In this document: positions 42,506 to 51,554 of the stretch, piece by piece
Layout: every line of letters starts with the position of its first letter
Numbering within the stretch: the stretch's first letter is position 1
DNA from: Alloalcanivorax marinus
GTDB lineage: Bacteria; Pseudomonadota; Gammaproteobacteria; Pseudomonadales; Alcanivoracaceae
Assembly (NCBI RefSeq): GCF_016906305.1
Contig: NZ_JADDOL010000003.1
Span: 124,001-188,000, forward strand
Direction of reading: 5' to 3'
Length of the DNA stretch: 64,000 nucleotides
The notes under the pieces: generated by a model
What the model saw: the letters and a program-made list of their open reading frames with translations, nothing else
What the model was told of the DNA's origin: nothing
Databases searched by the model: none
Position numbers and translations under genes: made by a program

Positions 42506-44065
42506 TTGGTATCGAGACCGCCGGCCCCGCCCCGCGGGCGCCGGCCTGCCCCCTTGCTGTGGCTGTCGTGGCTGCCGATCCTCCTGCTGGTCGGCTGCGC
42601 CGGCCTGCCGTCCCTGGAGGGACGCACACCCTCCCGGGCCCTGAGCGCCGAGGAAGCCGCCGATACGCCTCTGGGCGCGCTGACCGGCCCGCTGGTCCGT
42701 GCCCATCCGGGCCGGTCCGGCGTGCACCTGCTGGCCGATCCCCATGATGCCTTCGCGGCCCGCCTGCGTCTGGCGGACGCGGCCCGGCAAACCCTGGATG
42801 TGCAGTATTACATCTGGCGCCCGGACACCACCGGCAAGCTGCTGTTCGACGCCCTGCGCCGGGCGGCGGATCGCGGCGTGCGCGTGCGGCTGTTGCTGGA
42901 CGACTACAACACCGCCGGCATGGACCCGGTACTGGCGGCGCTGAACGCCCATGACAATATCGAAGTGCGGCTGTTCAATCCGTTCGTGACGCGCGGGCCA
43001 CGCTTCTGGGATCTGCTCACCGACCTGCCAAGGGTCAACCGGCGCATGCACAACAAAACCTTTATCGCCGACAACAGCCTGCTGGTGCTGGGCGGGCGCA
43101 ATGTGGCCGACGAATACTTCGGCGCCACGGAGACCCTGTTTTCCGATCTGGATGTTCTGGTGATGGGCCCGGTGGTGGCGTCGGTGTCCGACGCGTTCGA
43201 CCGCTACTGGCGCAGCGACTCGGCCTATCCGGCGGAGCGCATTCTGCGTGCCGACCAGAACGGCGAGCCGCCCCCGGAAGCGGAGGGCGATTCGCGGGCG
43301 GACTACCTGGAGGAACTGGGCGACCGGGATCCGGTGGTGGCACTGCGCGACGGGAAACTGGCGCTGTGCTGGGCCACCACCCGGCTGGTGGTGGACGACC
43401 CGGCCAAGGGCCTGGGCGAGGCGGAGGGCGCGGAGCTGTTTCTGACCCAGCTGGACCGGGCGGTGGGCGACCCGGAGCAACGGCTGGACATCATCGCCTC
43501 CTATTTCATTCCCACCCGGCAGGGTGTGGAGGACCTGACCGGTCTGGCCGCCCGGGGCGTTCAGGTGCGGGTGCTGACCAACTCCATGGCCGCCACCGAC
43601 GTAGCGCTGGTGCATTCCGGCTACGCCAAATGGCGCCGCGACCTGCTGGAAGGCGGCGTGCAGCTCTATGAAATGAAACGGGGCGACGGCCCGCGCGATT
43701 CCCCTCATCTGCGCGCCGGCCCCTACGGCAGTGCCCGTTCCACTCTGCATGCCAAGGCGTTCGCGGTGGACGGCGAGCAGTTGGTGGTAGGCTCGTTCAA
43801 CGCCGATCCACGCTCCGCCAATCTGAATACCGAGCTGGGCCTGGTGATCGACTGCCCCTGGCTGGCGGACAACATCCACGGGGCCTTCCCGGACAAGGTG
43901 ATGAAGCACGCTTATCGAGTCCGTCTGGACGATAACGGCAAACTGTACTGGCTGAGCGTCAAGGACGGCGAAACGGTGCGTTTCGATCGGGAACCGGACA
44001 CCACCCTGTGGCAGCGGCTTTCCCTGCCGGTCTTTTCCATCCTGCCCATCGACGGCCTGCTGTAG
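42506..44065 (+). CDS. Phospholipase D-family lipoprotein (cardiolipin synthase C-like)
   Basis: The 519-residue protein has a lipoprotein-like N-terminus (LLWLSWLPILLLVGCAG) and two phospholipase D modules. The first HxK motif is MHNKTFIADNSLLVLGGRN with His182 and the second LHAKAFAVDGEQLVVGSFNADPRS with His415. Both also carry the downstream GG/S and N residues, so the active site is complete. The arrangement and length resemble ClsC/YmdC, which makes cardiolipin from phosphatidylglycerol and phosphatidylethanolamine. The start codon is TTG 42506. No ymdB-like partner is next to it. Confidence 0.88.
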   Translation: MVSRPPAPPRGRRPAPLLWLSWLPILLLVGCAGLPSLEGRTPSRALSAEEAADTPLGALTGPLVRAHPGRSGVHLLADPHDAFAARLRLADAARQTLDVQYYIWRPDTTGKLLFDALRRAADRGVRVRLLLDDYNTAGMDPVLAALNAHDNIEVRLFNPFVTRGPRFWDLLTDLPRVNRRMHNKTFIADNSLLVLGGRNVADEYFGATETLFSDLDVLVMGPVVASVSDAFDRYWRSDSAYPAERILRADQNGEPPPEAEGDSRADYLEELGDRDPVVALRDGKLALCWATTRLVVDDPAKGLGEAEGAELFLTQLDRAVGDPEQRLDIIASYFIPTRQGVEDLTGLAARGVQVRVLTNSMAATDVALVHSGYAKWRRDLLEGGVQLYEMKRGDGPRDSPHLRAGPYGSARSTLHAKAFAVDGEQLVVGSFNADPRSANLNTELGLVIDCPWLADNIHGAFPDKVMKHAYRVRLDDNGKLYWLSVKDGETVRFDREPDTTLWQRLSLPVFSILPIDGLL

Positions 44066-44272
44066 AACACCGGCCCTGGCCGCCGGCTTCGCCGGTCCGG
44101 ACCGGCCTCACCCTGAGCGGCGTGAGGCGGTACTGGTGGACGACGGCGGCGAGTGGACGGTGCCGGGCTTTCTTTAAGCGCCGGGCGGGCTCGGCCGACC
44201 GTGGCCCCCACCGGACGATCCCTGCTAGCCTGCCCGGCAATGGACCTGCTGATGACGGAAAGGAGACCGCCC

Positions 44273-44785
44273 ATGGACGCCGTGTTGTTCAATGGCTGGG
44301 GCCCGCTCGGCCGCACTCTGCTGGTGGGCGTGCTCGCCTACGCGGCGCTGATTTTTATTCTGCGTTTGTCCGGCAAACGGACCCTGGCGAAGATGAACGC
44401 CTTCGATCTGGTGGTCACGGTGGCCATCGGTTCCACCCTGGCCACCATCGTGCTCAACAAAAGCGTGGCGTTGGCGGAGGGCACGCTGGCGCTGGCGCTG
44501 CTGGTGGCCATGCAATACGGCGTGTCCTGGAGCAGCACCCGCTGGCCGGCGCTGCGTCGCCTGGTCACCGGCGAGCCCCGCTTGCTGCTGCGCCACGGCG
44601 TGATGCTTGACGACGCCCTGCGCGACACCCGCATCACCCGCGAGGAGGTACGCGCCGCCTTGCGCGCGGCCGGCGTGGCGCGGGTGGACGCGGCGGCGGC
44701 GGTGGTGCTGGAGACCGACGGCTCGTTCAGCGTGATCGCCGACGAGCCGGAGGGCGAAGCCTCCAGCCTGCACGGGCTGCGCTGA
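44273..44785 (+). CDS. YetF/DUF421-family membrane protein
   Basis: The 170-residue protein has three N-terminal membrane helices, including TLLVGVLAYAALIFILRLSG, and the DUF421 signature GKRTLAKMNAFDLVVTVAIGSTLATIVL. A cytoplasmic C-terminal domain follows (LLRHGVMLDDALRDTRITREEVRAALR). The ATG at 44273 follows AAAGGAGA. YetF-type proteins are linked to spore or membrane physiology in Bacillus and are unassigned in proteobacteria. It stands alone. Confidence 0.9.
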   Translation: MDAVLFNGWGPLGRTLLVGVLAYAALIFILRLSGKRTLAKMNAFDLVVTVAIGSTLATIVLNKSVALAEGTLALALLVAMQYGVSWSSTRWPALRRLVTGEPRLLLRHGVMLDDALRDTRITREEVRAALRAAGVARVDAAAAVVLETDGSFSVIADEPEGEASSLHGLR

Positions 44786-44866
44786 AGTTCGCGCGGGCCG
44801 AACCGGCACCGCCCGGCGCTGCCCCCCGACCGAAGACCTGCACTGAAGCAGGTATTGGCGGCGCGC

Positions 44867-45760
44867 TCAGGCCGGGTGACCGGCCCGCCGCTGATTGACC
44901 ACGCACAGCCCGCCGACAATAGCGGCGGCGCCCAGCCAGAACAGGCCGTTCTGGTTTTCTCCCAGCAGCACCACCGCGAACACCACGCCGAACAGGGGCG
45001 CCAGGAAATTCATGGCGGACACCTGGGAGGTGTAGTGGCGGCGCAGCATGGCGAAGAACACCAGGTAACCCAGGAAGGCCACGCCCACGGTCTGGAACGC
45101 CAGGGAGGCGATCAGCGCCGGGCTCCAGTGCACGGTCCAGCCGCCGGCCGGCACCAGCGTGGCCAGGCCCAGCAGGGGCACCGAGCCGAACAACTGGTGG
45201 AACAGCACCACCGGGGCATCCAGGTCACGCAGGCCGGTGGCGCGGATCACCATCACCGTGGCCGCCCAGCACACCGCGCCGACGAAACACAGCAGGTCGC
45301 CGGCCAGGGTGGCCGCGCCGCCGCCGCCGGCGCCGGAAAAGGCGGTGAGTCCCACGCCCAGGAAGGCGAACAGAATGCCCAGTACCTTGAAGCGTCGTAC
45401 CGGTTCATCGCGAATCAGGTACATGGCGCCCAGGGCGATCATCATCGGCGCGCTGTAATAGATCACCGCGGCGTGGGCGGCGCTGGTCAGCGCCAGGCCC
45501 ACATAGAGAAAGCCGAAGTCCAGAGCGAACAGCAGGCCCAGGGCCATGGACGGGCCGGCGGGCGCGCGGAACGGATTGCGCCGCTGGTGGAGAAACCACA
45601 GAGCCAGCAGCGCGGTGCCGCCCAGCGAGCGCAGGAAGGTCTGGGTCAGCGGCGCCATGTCGTCGACCACCGCCTTGACGGCGGTTTGCTGGGCGCCGAA
45701 GGCGGCGAACACCAGCACCAGAATGACAACGGCGCGGGCGGTCAGGGGTTGTAGAGGCAT
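44867..45760 (-). CDS. EamA/DMT-family transporter
   Basis: The 297-residue protein has ten hydrophobic segments in two EamA repeats: VVILVLVFAAFGAQQTAVKA and FLRSLGGTALLALWF in the first, and LLGLATLVPAGGW, FLAPLFGVVFAVVLLGE in the second. DMT exporters move amino acids or small metabolites out of the cell. No substrate can be assigned. It is divergent from the molybdenum hydroxylase operon by 242 bp. That gap shows no clear regulator site. Confidence 0.9.
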   Translation of the reverse strand: MPLQPLTARAVVILVLVFAAFGAQQTAVKAVVDDMAPLTQTFLRSLGGTALLALWFLHQRRNPFRAPAGPSMALGLLFALDFGFLYVGLALTSAAHAAVIYYSAPMMIALGAMYLIRDEPVRRFKVLGILFAFLGVGLTAFSGAGGGGAATLAGDLLCFVGAVCWAATVMVIRATGLRDLDAPVVLFHQLFGSVPLLGLATLVPAGGWTVHWSPALIASLAFQTVGVAFLGYLVFFAMLRRHYTSQVSAMNFLAPLFGVVFAVVLLGENQNGLFWLGAAAIVGGLCVVNQRRAGHPA

Positions 45761-46002
45761 GGTCGTCCCTCCGGAAAACGCCCGATGCTAACAGCCGGTG
45801 CCGGCGAAACAAGCCGGACCGGCAAGGACGCCTCCGGCCTCGCCAAGACGCCAGATTTTACGTCTATTTATCCGCCGCCGACGGGGTGCCGGTGCTTTTT
45901 CGGCTATGGTGAAACTCTCCGCGCCAAGAGACGCCCAGACCTTGCAAGCGGGCGGCGGCGCCCCCGGGTTCCGCCGCCCCGCCAGCCAACAGGATTGGTC
46001 CC

Positions 46003-46668
46003 ATGTCCAAGTTCTCCCGATTCAGAATCACGCGCCGCGATCTGCTGATCGTGGGCGCCGTTGCCTCGGCGGCCCTGGGGCTGCCGAAGCTGGTCGCCGG
46101 ACGTGCCGGCGGCAAGGCGGAAGCGGTCGCCTCGTCCGGTGGCGAGGCCGGCGTCAGCACCGCCGAAGTGGTGTTCAACGTCAACGGCCAGTCGCGTTCA
46201 TTGAAGCTGGATACGCGGGTGACGCTGCTGGATGCCCTGCGCGAGCATCTTCACTTGACCGGCTCCAAGAAGGGCTGCGACCACGGCCAGTGCGGCGCGT
46301 GCACGGTGATGGTCAACGGGCGCCGCATCAATGCGTGCCTGTCGCTGGCGGTGATGCACGAGGGCGACGAGATCACCACCATCGAAGGGCTCGGCACGCC
46401 GGAGAAGCTGGACCCGATGCAGGCGGCGTTCATCGAGCACGACGGCTATCAGTGCGGCTACTGCACGCCGGGGCAGATCTGTTCCGCCAAGGCCACCCTG
46501 GAAGAAATCCGCGCCGGTATTCCCAGTCATGTGAGCGGCGACCTGACGGCGCCGATGCCGGTGTCCGACGAGGAAATCCGAGAGCGCATGAGCGGCAACA
46601 TCTGCCGCTGCGGCGCCTACGCGAACATTCTGGATGCGGTGCGGGACGTGGCCAAGGAGACGACATGA
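46003..46668 (+). CDS. paoA: Periplasmic molybdenum hydroxylase, 2Fe-2S subunit
   Basis: The 221-residue protein has a twin-arginine signal ([20 protein letters not shown]) and two 2Fe-2S clusters. The plant-type ferredoxin set is [16 protein letters not shown] plus a further Cys (INAC), and the helical set is [10 protein letters not shown] and CRCGAYANI. It is the small subunit of a xanthine-oxidase-family aldehyde dehydrogenase of the PaoABC (YagTSR) type, which detoxifies aromatic aldehydes in the periplasm. It is first of three tightly packed genes and overlaps the next by ATGA. Confidence 0.95.
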   Translation: MSKFSRFRITRRDLLIVGAVASAALGLPKLVAGRAGGKAEAVASSGGEAGVSTAEVVFNVNGQSRSLKLDTRVTLLDALREHLHLTGSKKGCDHGQCGACTVMVNGRRINACLSLAVMHEGDEITTIEGLGTPEKLDPMQAAFIEHDGYQCGYCTPGQICSAKATLEEIRAGIPSHVSGDLTAPMPVSDEEIRERMSGNICRCGAYANILDAVRDVAKETT

Positions 46669-47618
46669 GAGCCTTTACCTACGAACGCGCCGCGTCGCCC
46701 CGACAGGCGGCGCAAGCGGCGGCCTCCACGGACCATGCCCGCTTTATCGCCGGCGGCACCAACCTGCTGGATCTGATGAAAATCGAGGTGGAAACACCGA
46801 CCCATCTGATCGACGTGAACGGGCTGGGTCTGGACACCATCGAGGCCACCGAGGAGGGCGGACTGCGCATCGGCGCCCTGGTGCGCAATACCGACCTGGC
46901 CGCCGATCAGCGGGTGCGGCGGGACTACGCGGTGCTCACCCGGGCGCTGGTGGCGGGCGCCTCCGGCCAGCTGCGCAACAAGGCCACCACCGGCGGCAAC
47001 CTGCTGCAGCGCACCCGCTGCCCGTATTTCTACGACACCAACATGCCCTGCAACAAACGCCGGCCCGGCGCCGGTTGCGCCGCCCTGGACGGCGGCGCCA
47101 GCCGCCAGCTGGCGATCATCGGCGCCAGCGAACACTGCATCGCCACCCACCCCAGCGACATGGCGGTGGCCCTGCGGGTGCTGGACGCCCGGGTGGAAAC
47201 GGTGGACGCCCGGGGCGGGGGCCGCTCGATTCCGCTGGCGGATTTCCACGCTCTGCCCGGCGATACGCCTCATATTGAGACGGTGCTCGAAAAAGGCGAA
47301 TTCATTACCGCCGTGACCTTGCCCCGGCCGCCGGGCGGCAAGCACTTCTACCACAAGGTGCGCGACCGGGCGTCCTACGCGTTCGCGCTGGTGTCGGTGG
47401 CGGCGGTGGTGCAACCGGACGGCAGCGGCCGGGTGGCCCTGGGCGGCGTGGCGCCCAAGCCGTGGCGTGACGAGCAGGCCGAGGCCGCCCTGCCCCGGGG
47501 CGCCGGGGCGGTGGTGGCGAAGCTGCTGGACGGCGCCCGCCCCACCCCGGACAACCGGTTCAAGGTCACGCTGGCCGAACGCACCCTGGCCGCCGTGCTG
47601 GCGGAAGCGAAGGAGTAG
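46665..47618 (+). CDS. paoB: Periplasmic molybdenum hydroxylase, FAD subunit
   Basis: The 317-residue protein has the FAD-binding [19 protein letters not shown] motif and [15 protein letters not shown], and then [19 protein letters not shown]. The segment [20 protein letters not shown] provides the cysteines that hold the extra 4Fe-4S cluster typical of PaoB. The subunit relays electrons from the iron-sulfur and molybdenum subunits. It has no signal peptide and would be co-exported with PaoA. The ATG overlaps the paoA stop. Confidence 0.94.
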   Translation: MRAFTYERAASPRQAAQAAASTDHARFIAGGTNLLDLMKIEVETPTHLIDVNGLGLDTIEATEEGGLRIGALVRNTDLAADQRVRRDYAVLTRALVAGASGQLRNKATTGGNLLQRTRCPYFYDTNMPCNKRRPGAGCAALDGGASRQLAIIGASEHCIATHPSDMAVALRVLDARVETVDARGGGRSIPLADFHALPGDTPHIETVLEKGEFITAVTLPRPPGGKHFYHKVRDRASYAFALVSVAAVVQPDGSGRVALGGVAPKPWRDEQAEAALPRGAGAVVAKLLDGARPTPDNRFKVTLAERTLAAVLAEAKE

Positions 47619-47622
47619 CCCC

Positions 47623-49824
47623 ATGCGATTCGATCAACCCGCCGACCCCAATGTGGCCGACCAGGGCAAGGTGCTCGGCCGCCCGCGCACGCGCATCGAC
47701 GGCCCGCTGAAGACCACCGGCACCGCGCCCTACGCCTATGAGCGTCACGATGTGGCGCCGGGCCAGCTGGTGGGCTACCCGGTGGTGTCGGCCATCGCCA
47801 AGGGCCGCATCACCGCCATGGACACCCGGGCGGCGAAGAACGCCCCGGGAGTGGTGGCCGTCGTCACCACCCTGGACATGGAGCGCCTGCCCAAGGCCAA
47901 GATGAACGTGGTCTATCTGTTCGGCGGCCGCGAGATCCAGCACTACCACCAGGCCATCGCCGTGGTGGTGGCGGAGACCTTCGAACAGGCCCGCGCCGCC
48001 GCCGCCCTGGTGCGCACCGACTACGACGAAGACCGGGGCGCGTCCTACGACCTGGCGGAGCAGCGCCAGGCCCATCTGGACGACGAGGTGGAACCGGCGT
48101 CGCGGGTGGGCGACTTCGAGCGCGCCTTCGCCGATGCGCCGGTTAAGCTGGATGCCACCTATTCCACGCCGGGCCAGTGCCACGCGCAAATGGAGCCGCA
48201 CGCCTCCATCGCCGAATGGAAGGACGGCACCCTGACCCTGTGGACCGCCAACCAGATGGTGGAATGGAGCCGCCAGGCGCTGGCCAAGGCCTTCGATCTG
48301 CCGCCGGAAAAGGTGCGCCTGGATTCGCCCTACATCGGCGGCGGCTTCGGCGTGAAACTGTTCCTGCGCGCCGATGCCATTCTGGCGGCGGTGGCGGCCC
48401 GGGAAACCGGCCGGCCGGTGAAGGTGGCGCTGCCGCGCCCGATGATCGCCAACAACGCCACCCACCGTGGCCTGACCATCCAGCGCATCCGCATCGGCAC
48501 CGACCGGGACGGCCGCATCACCGCCATCGGCCACGACAACACCACCAACACGCCGCCGGGCGGCGGGGGTGAGGAAGCCACCATCCCCACCGAGCACTTT
48601 TACGCCGGCGCCAACCGGCTGCTGGTACACCGTCCCCTGGAGATGCACCTGCCGGAAAGCAACGCCATGCGCGCCCCCGGCGACACCGCCGGGCAGATGG
48701 CGCTGGAAATCGCCATGGACGAAATGGCGGAGCGCCTGGAGATGGACCCGGTGGCCTTCCGGGTGCTCAACGACACTCAGGTGGACCCGGGCAAACCGGA
48801 GCGCCGTTTCTCCGAACGCCACTTCGTGGAATGCCTGCGGCGGGGCGCCGATGAATTCGGCTGGTCCCACCGCAATCGCCGGCCCGGTGACCGCCGCGAC
48901 GGCGTCTGGCTGATCGGGCACGGCATGGCCGGGGCCTATCGGGGCGCGCCGGCCCAGGCCTCCGGCGCCCGGGTGGCGCTCCGGCCGGACGGTCGCGTGC
49001 GCGTGGACACCGACATGACCGACATCGGCACCGGCTCCTACACCATCATCGCGCAGACCGCGGCGGAGATGCTCGGCGTCTCCGTGGACGCGGTGGAGGT
49101 GGGGCTGGGGGATTCCGATTCGCCGGTGTCCGCCGGCTCCGGCGGCCAGTGGGGCGCGGCCAGCGCCACCGCCGGCGTGTACGCCGCCTGCGTGGCCCTG
49201 CGCGAACGGATCGCGGAACGGCTCGGCGCCGACGCGGCCACCCTTGAACTGGTGGACGGCCAGGTGTGCCACGGCGGCGAGACCCGGCCGCTGGCCGGCC
49301 TGGCCGGCGACCGCGACCTGGTGGCCGAGGACAAGATCGAGTTCGGCGACTTCCGCGACAAGGACTATGTGCTGGCCACCTTCGGCGCGCACTTCGTGGA
49401 GGTGAGCGTGCACGCCTACACCGGCGAGATCCGCGTGCGCCGCCAGCTGGCGGTGTGCGACGCCGGCCGCATTCTCAACCCGATCACCGCCCGCAGCCAG
49501 GTGATCGGCGGCATGACCATGGGCGTGGGCGCGGCCTTGATGGAAGAGCTCAAGGTGGACACCCGCCGGGGCTTTTTCGCCACCCACGACCTGGCCAGCT
49601 ACGAAGTGCCGGTGCACGCCGACATCCCCGAGCAGACCGTGATCTTCCTGGAAGGCGAGGACCCGTATTCCACACCGCTCAAGGCCAAGGGCGTGGGCGA
49701 GCTGGGCATCTGCGGCGTCAGCGCCGCCGTGGCCAACGCCGTCTACAACGCCACCGGCGTGCGCGTGCGGGACTATCCGATCACCCTGGACAAATTTCTC
49801 GACCAACTGCCACTGCCGGCTTGA
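47623..49824 (+). CDS. paoC: Periplasmic molybdenum hydroxylase, Mo-cofactor subunit
   Basis: The 733-residue protein matches the large molybdopterin-binding subunit of YagR/PaoC: RIDGPLKTTGTAPYAYERHD, GGGFGVKLFLRADAI, AMRAPGDTAGQMALEIAMDE, and the C-terminal KGVGELGICGVSAAVANAV containing the catalytic Glu. GAAGGAG precedes the ATG at 47623, four bases after paoB. No PaoD/XdhC-type maturation chaperone gene follows; the next gene is unrelated, so the chaperone must be elsewhere. Confidence 0.96.
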   Translation: MRFDQPADPNVADQGKVLGRPRTRIDGPLKTTGTAPYAYERHDVAPGQLVGYPVVSAIAKGRITAMDTRAAKNAPGVVAVVTTLDMERLPKAKMNVVYLFGGREIQHYHQAIAVVVAETFEQARAAAALVRTDYDEDRGASYDLAEQRQAHLDDEVEPASRVGDFERAFADAPVKLDATYSTPGQCHAQMEPHASIAEWKDGTLTLWTANQMVEWSRQALAKAFDLPPEKVRLDSPYIGGGFGVKLFLRADAILAAVAARETGRPVKVALPRPMIANNATHRGLTIQRIRIGTDRDGRITAIGHDNTTNTPPGGGGEEATIPTEHFYAGANRLLVHRPLEMHLPESNAMRAPGDTAGQMALEIAMDEMAERLEMDPVAFRVLNDTQVDPGKPERRFSERHFVECLRRGADEFGWSHRNRRPGDRRDGVWLIGHGMAGAYRGAPAQASGARVALRPDGRVRVDTDMTDIGTGSYTIIAQTAAEMLGVSVDAVEVGLGDSDSPVSAGSGGQWGAASATAGVYAACVALRERIAERLGADAATLELVDGQVCHGGETRPLAGLAGDRDLVAEDKIEFGDFRDKDYVLATFGAHFVEVSVHAYTGEIRVRRQLAVCDAGRILNPITARSQVIGGMTMGVGAALMEELKVDTRRGFFATHDLASYEVPVHADIPEQTVIFLEGEDPYSTPLKAKGVGELGICGVSAAVANAVYNATGVRVRDYPITLDKFLDQLPLPA

Positions 49825-49901
49825 GGCGCGGGCCGGCGTGGCTTGATTCGCGCGCCGGCTTTCGTACCCTTGATGGCTCCCTGATCGCCCTCCGGTCTTC
49901 G

Positions 49902-50915
49902 ATGGATCAACCGCCGCTTTTTACCGCTTCCCTGTTCGACGATGACGACACCCTGCCACCGGTGGTGGGCGCCGCTGACCCGGATCCGGCCCTCGCGCCC
50001 CTGGCCGGCGCCCTGCCGCCTCGGCTGTGGCTGGGCACCTCGTCCTGGCATTACCCGGGCTGGGCGGGGCGGGTTTGGGACCGCACCTACACGGAAGAGC
50101 AGCTGTCCCGCCACGGCCTGCCGGCCTACGCCCGCCACCCGCTGTTTCGCGCCGTGGGGCTGGACCGGGGCTTCTACCGGCCGCTGACCGTGGAGCAGTA
50201 CGCGGGCTACGCCGCCCAGGTGCCGGCGGAGTTCCGTTTTCTGGTGAAAGCGCCGGGGCAGGTCACCGATGCCCTGCGTCGCGGCCGTGGCGGCCAGGGG
50301 CTGCAACCCAACCCGGACTTCCTGGACATCGAACGGGCCTGGCGCGACCTGGCGGTGCCGGCCGGCGAGGGGCTGGGCGACAAGCTGGGTGCGCTGGTGC
50401 TGCAGATCAGCCCGCTGCCGGCGGTGTGGCTGAACGATATGGCGCCGGTGATCGCGCGCCTGCACGAGCTGCTGCGCGCCCTGCGGGTGCGCGCGCCGGC
50501 GGCCCTGGTGGCGGTGGAGGTGCGCGACCCGCACTGGCTGACGCCGGATTTCGTGGCCGCGCTCAAGGACACCGGCGCCACCTATTGCCTGGGCCTGCAC
50601 GGCAAGATGCCGCCCATCGCCGAGCAACTGCCGATCCTGCGCGCGCTCTGGCCGGGCCCGCTGGTGTGCCGCTGGAACCTCAATCCCAAGCACGGCGCCT
50701 ACGGCTACGAAAGCGCCCGAGACCAGTACGCACCCTACGACAAACTGGTGGATCCGGACCCGGACACCCGCGCCGCCCTGGCCCGGGTGATCGCCGGCAC
50801 CACCGGCGCCGGCTGGCCGGCCTTCGTCACCCTCAGCAACAAGGCGGAGGGCAGCGCGCCGCTGTCCGTGGCCGCTCTGGCGGAAGCGGTGCTGGCCGCC
50901 GGCGGGTCGCGCTGA
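49902..50915 (+). CDS. DUF72-family protein
   Basis: The 337-residue protein has the DUF72 TIM-barrel pattern: LWLGTSSWHYPGWAGRVWDR at about residue 42, FRFLVKAPGQVTDALRRG, then LGALVLQISPLPAVW and AALVAVEVRDPHW. It ends with FVTLSNKAEGSAPLSVAALAEAV, where the usual form is FNN-like. DUF72 proteins are widespread and of unknown function; fused or linked DNA-repair roles have been proposed. The N-terminal 40 residues are an acidic extension. It stands alone after the paoABC operon. Confidence 0.88.
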   Translation: MDQPPLFTASLFDDDDTLPPVVGAADPDPALAPLAGALPPRLWLGTSSWHYPGWAGRVWDRTYTEEQLSRHGLPAYARHPLFRAVGLDRGFYRPLTVEQYAGYAAQVPAEFRFLVKAPGQVTDALRRGRGGQGLQPNPDFLDIERAWRDLAVPAGEGLGDKLGALVLQISPLPAVWLNDMAPVIARLHELLRALRVRAPAALVAVEVRDPHWLTPDFVAALKDTGATYCLGLHGKMPPIAEQLPILRALWPGPLVCRWNLNPKHGAYGYESARDQYAPYDKLVDPDPDTRAALARVIAGTTGAGWPAFVTLSNKAEGSAPLSVAALAEAVLAAGGSR

Positions 50916-51088
50916 TCGCCACCGGCCCACGTCAATCAGGGCGATCGGCTGACATTCCCGTTCTTTGATTTCCCACCACACCACGGGCCATCGCCCGACT
51001 CCGCCGCCGTTGCCGCCTGCGTACATTAAGCACCTGGATGGTCCATCCTCGCGGGTGGGGGTTTATTTGTACGCAGAGAGCGTATAGT

Positions 51089-51202
51089 ATGCGAGCGGTA
51101 TTCGTGGAGTTGACGCCATTCCGGCGCCACCGGGCGGCGTATCTGGACGAGGACACCTATTGGCTGCTGCAGCGGATTCTGATGCTGCACCCGGAGGCGT
51201 AA
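51089..51202 (+). pseudogene. Truncated HigB/RelE-type toxin gene
   Basis: The 37 codons encode MRAVFVELTPFRRHRAAYLD followed by EDTYWLLQRILMLHPEA and a stop. This is the N-terminal third of a HigB-type toxin, which normally continues for about 65 more residues with catalytic Arg/Lys residues. The remaining 20 bases to the antitoxin contain its ribosome site, so an internal deletion has removed the toxin core while keeping the operon start. The fragment cannot be an active nuclease. Confidence 0.75.
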
Positions 51203-51222
51203 CCCGATGGGAGGACCATGAT

Positions 51223-51534
51223 ATGAAGCGGGATCTGTTCGCGGAATTGAAGGAAGGTTTTCAGGAACTGGAGGCGCAGCGTCAGGGCAAGCTGACGCTG
51301 CGTGGCCAGGAGGCACGGCTGGCGCCGGTGGCGTCCATCGACGCCGACGACCTGCTGGCACTGCGCGAGCGGCTCAATCTGTCCCGGGCGGTGTTCGCCA
51401 TGTACCTGCGCACCAACCCCCGCACCCTGGAAAACTGGGAGCAGGGGCGCGCCCGGCCCAACGCCCAGGCCGCCACCCTGATCCGCCTGATCGAACGCTA
51501 CCCGGACACCCTGGAGCGCCTGGCCGGGTTGTAG
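51223..51534 (+). CDS. HigA-type antitoxin (Xre-family), orphaned
   Basis: The 103-residue protein has the HigA layout: an N-terminal LFAELKEGFQELEAQRQGKL, then an Xre helix-turn-helix DDLLALRERLNLSRAVFAMY, LRTNPRTLENWEQGRARPN. ATG 51223 follows GGGAGGACC. In intact loci this protein neutralises HigB and represses the operon. Here the toxin upstream is truncated, so it may survive as a regulator or as protection against related toxins. Confidence 0.88.
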   Translation: MKRDLFAELKEGFQELEAQRQGKLTLRGQEARLAPVASIDADDLLALRERLNLSRAVFAMYLRTNPRTLENWEQGRARPNAQAATLIRLIERYPDTLERLAGL

Positions 51535-51554
51535 GACGGCCGGGCGGGCGTGGT

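Noticed and set aside
47566-49806. 746-codon open frame antisense to the Mo-cofactor subunit
   Set aside because: Same high-GC antisense effect. The sense strand matches PaoC over its full length.
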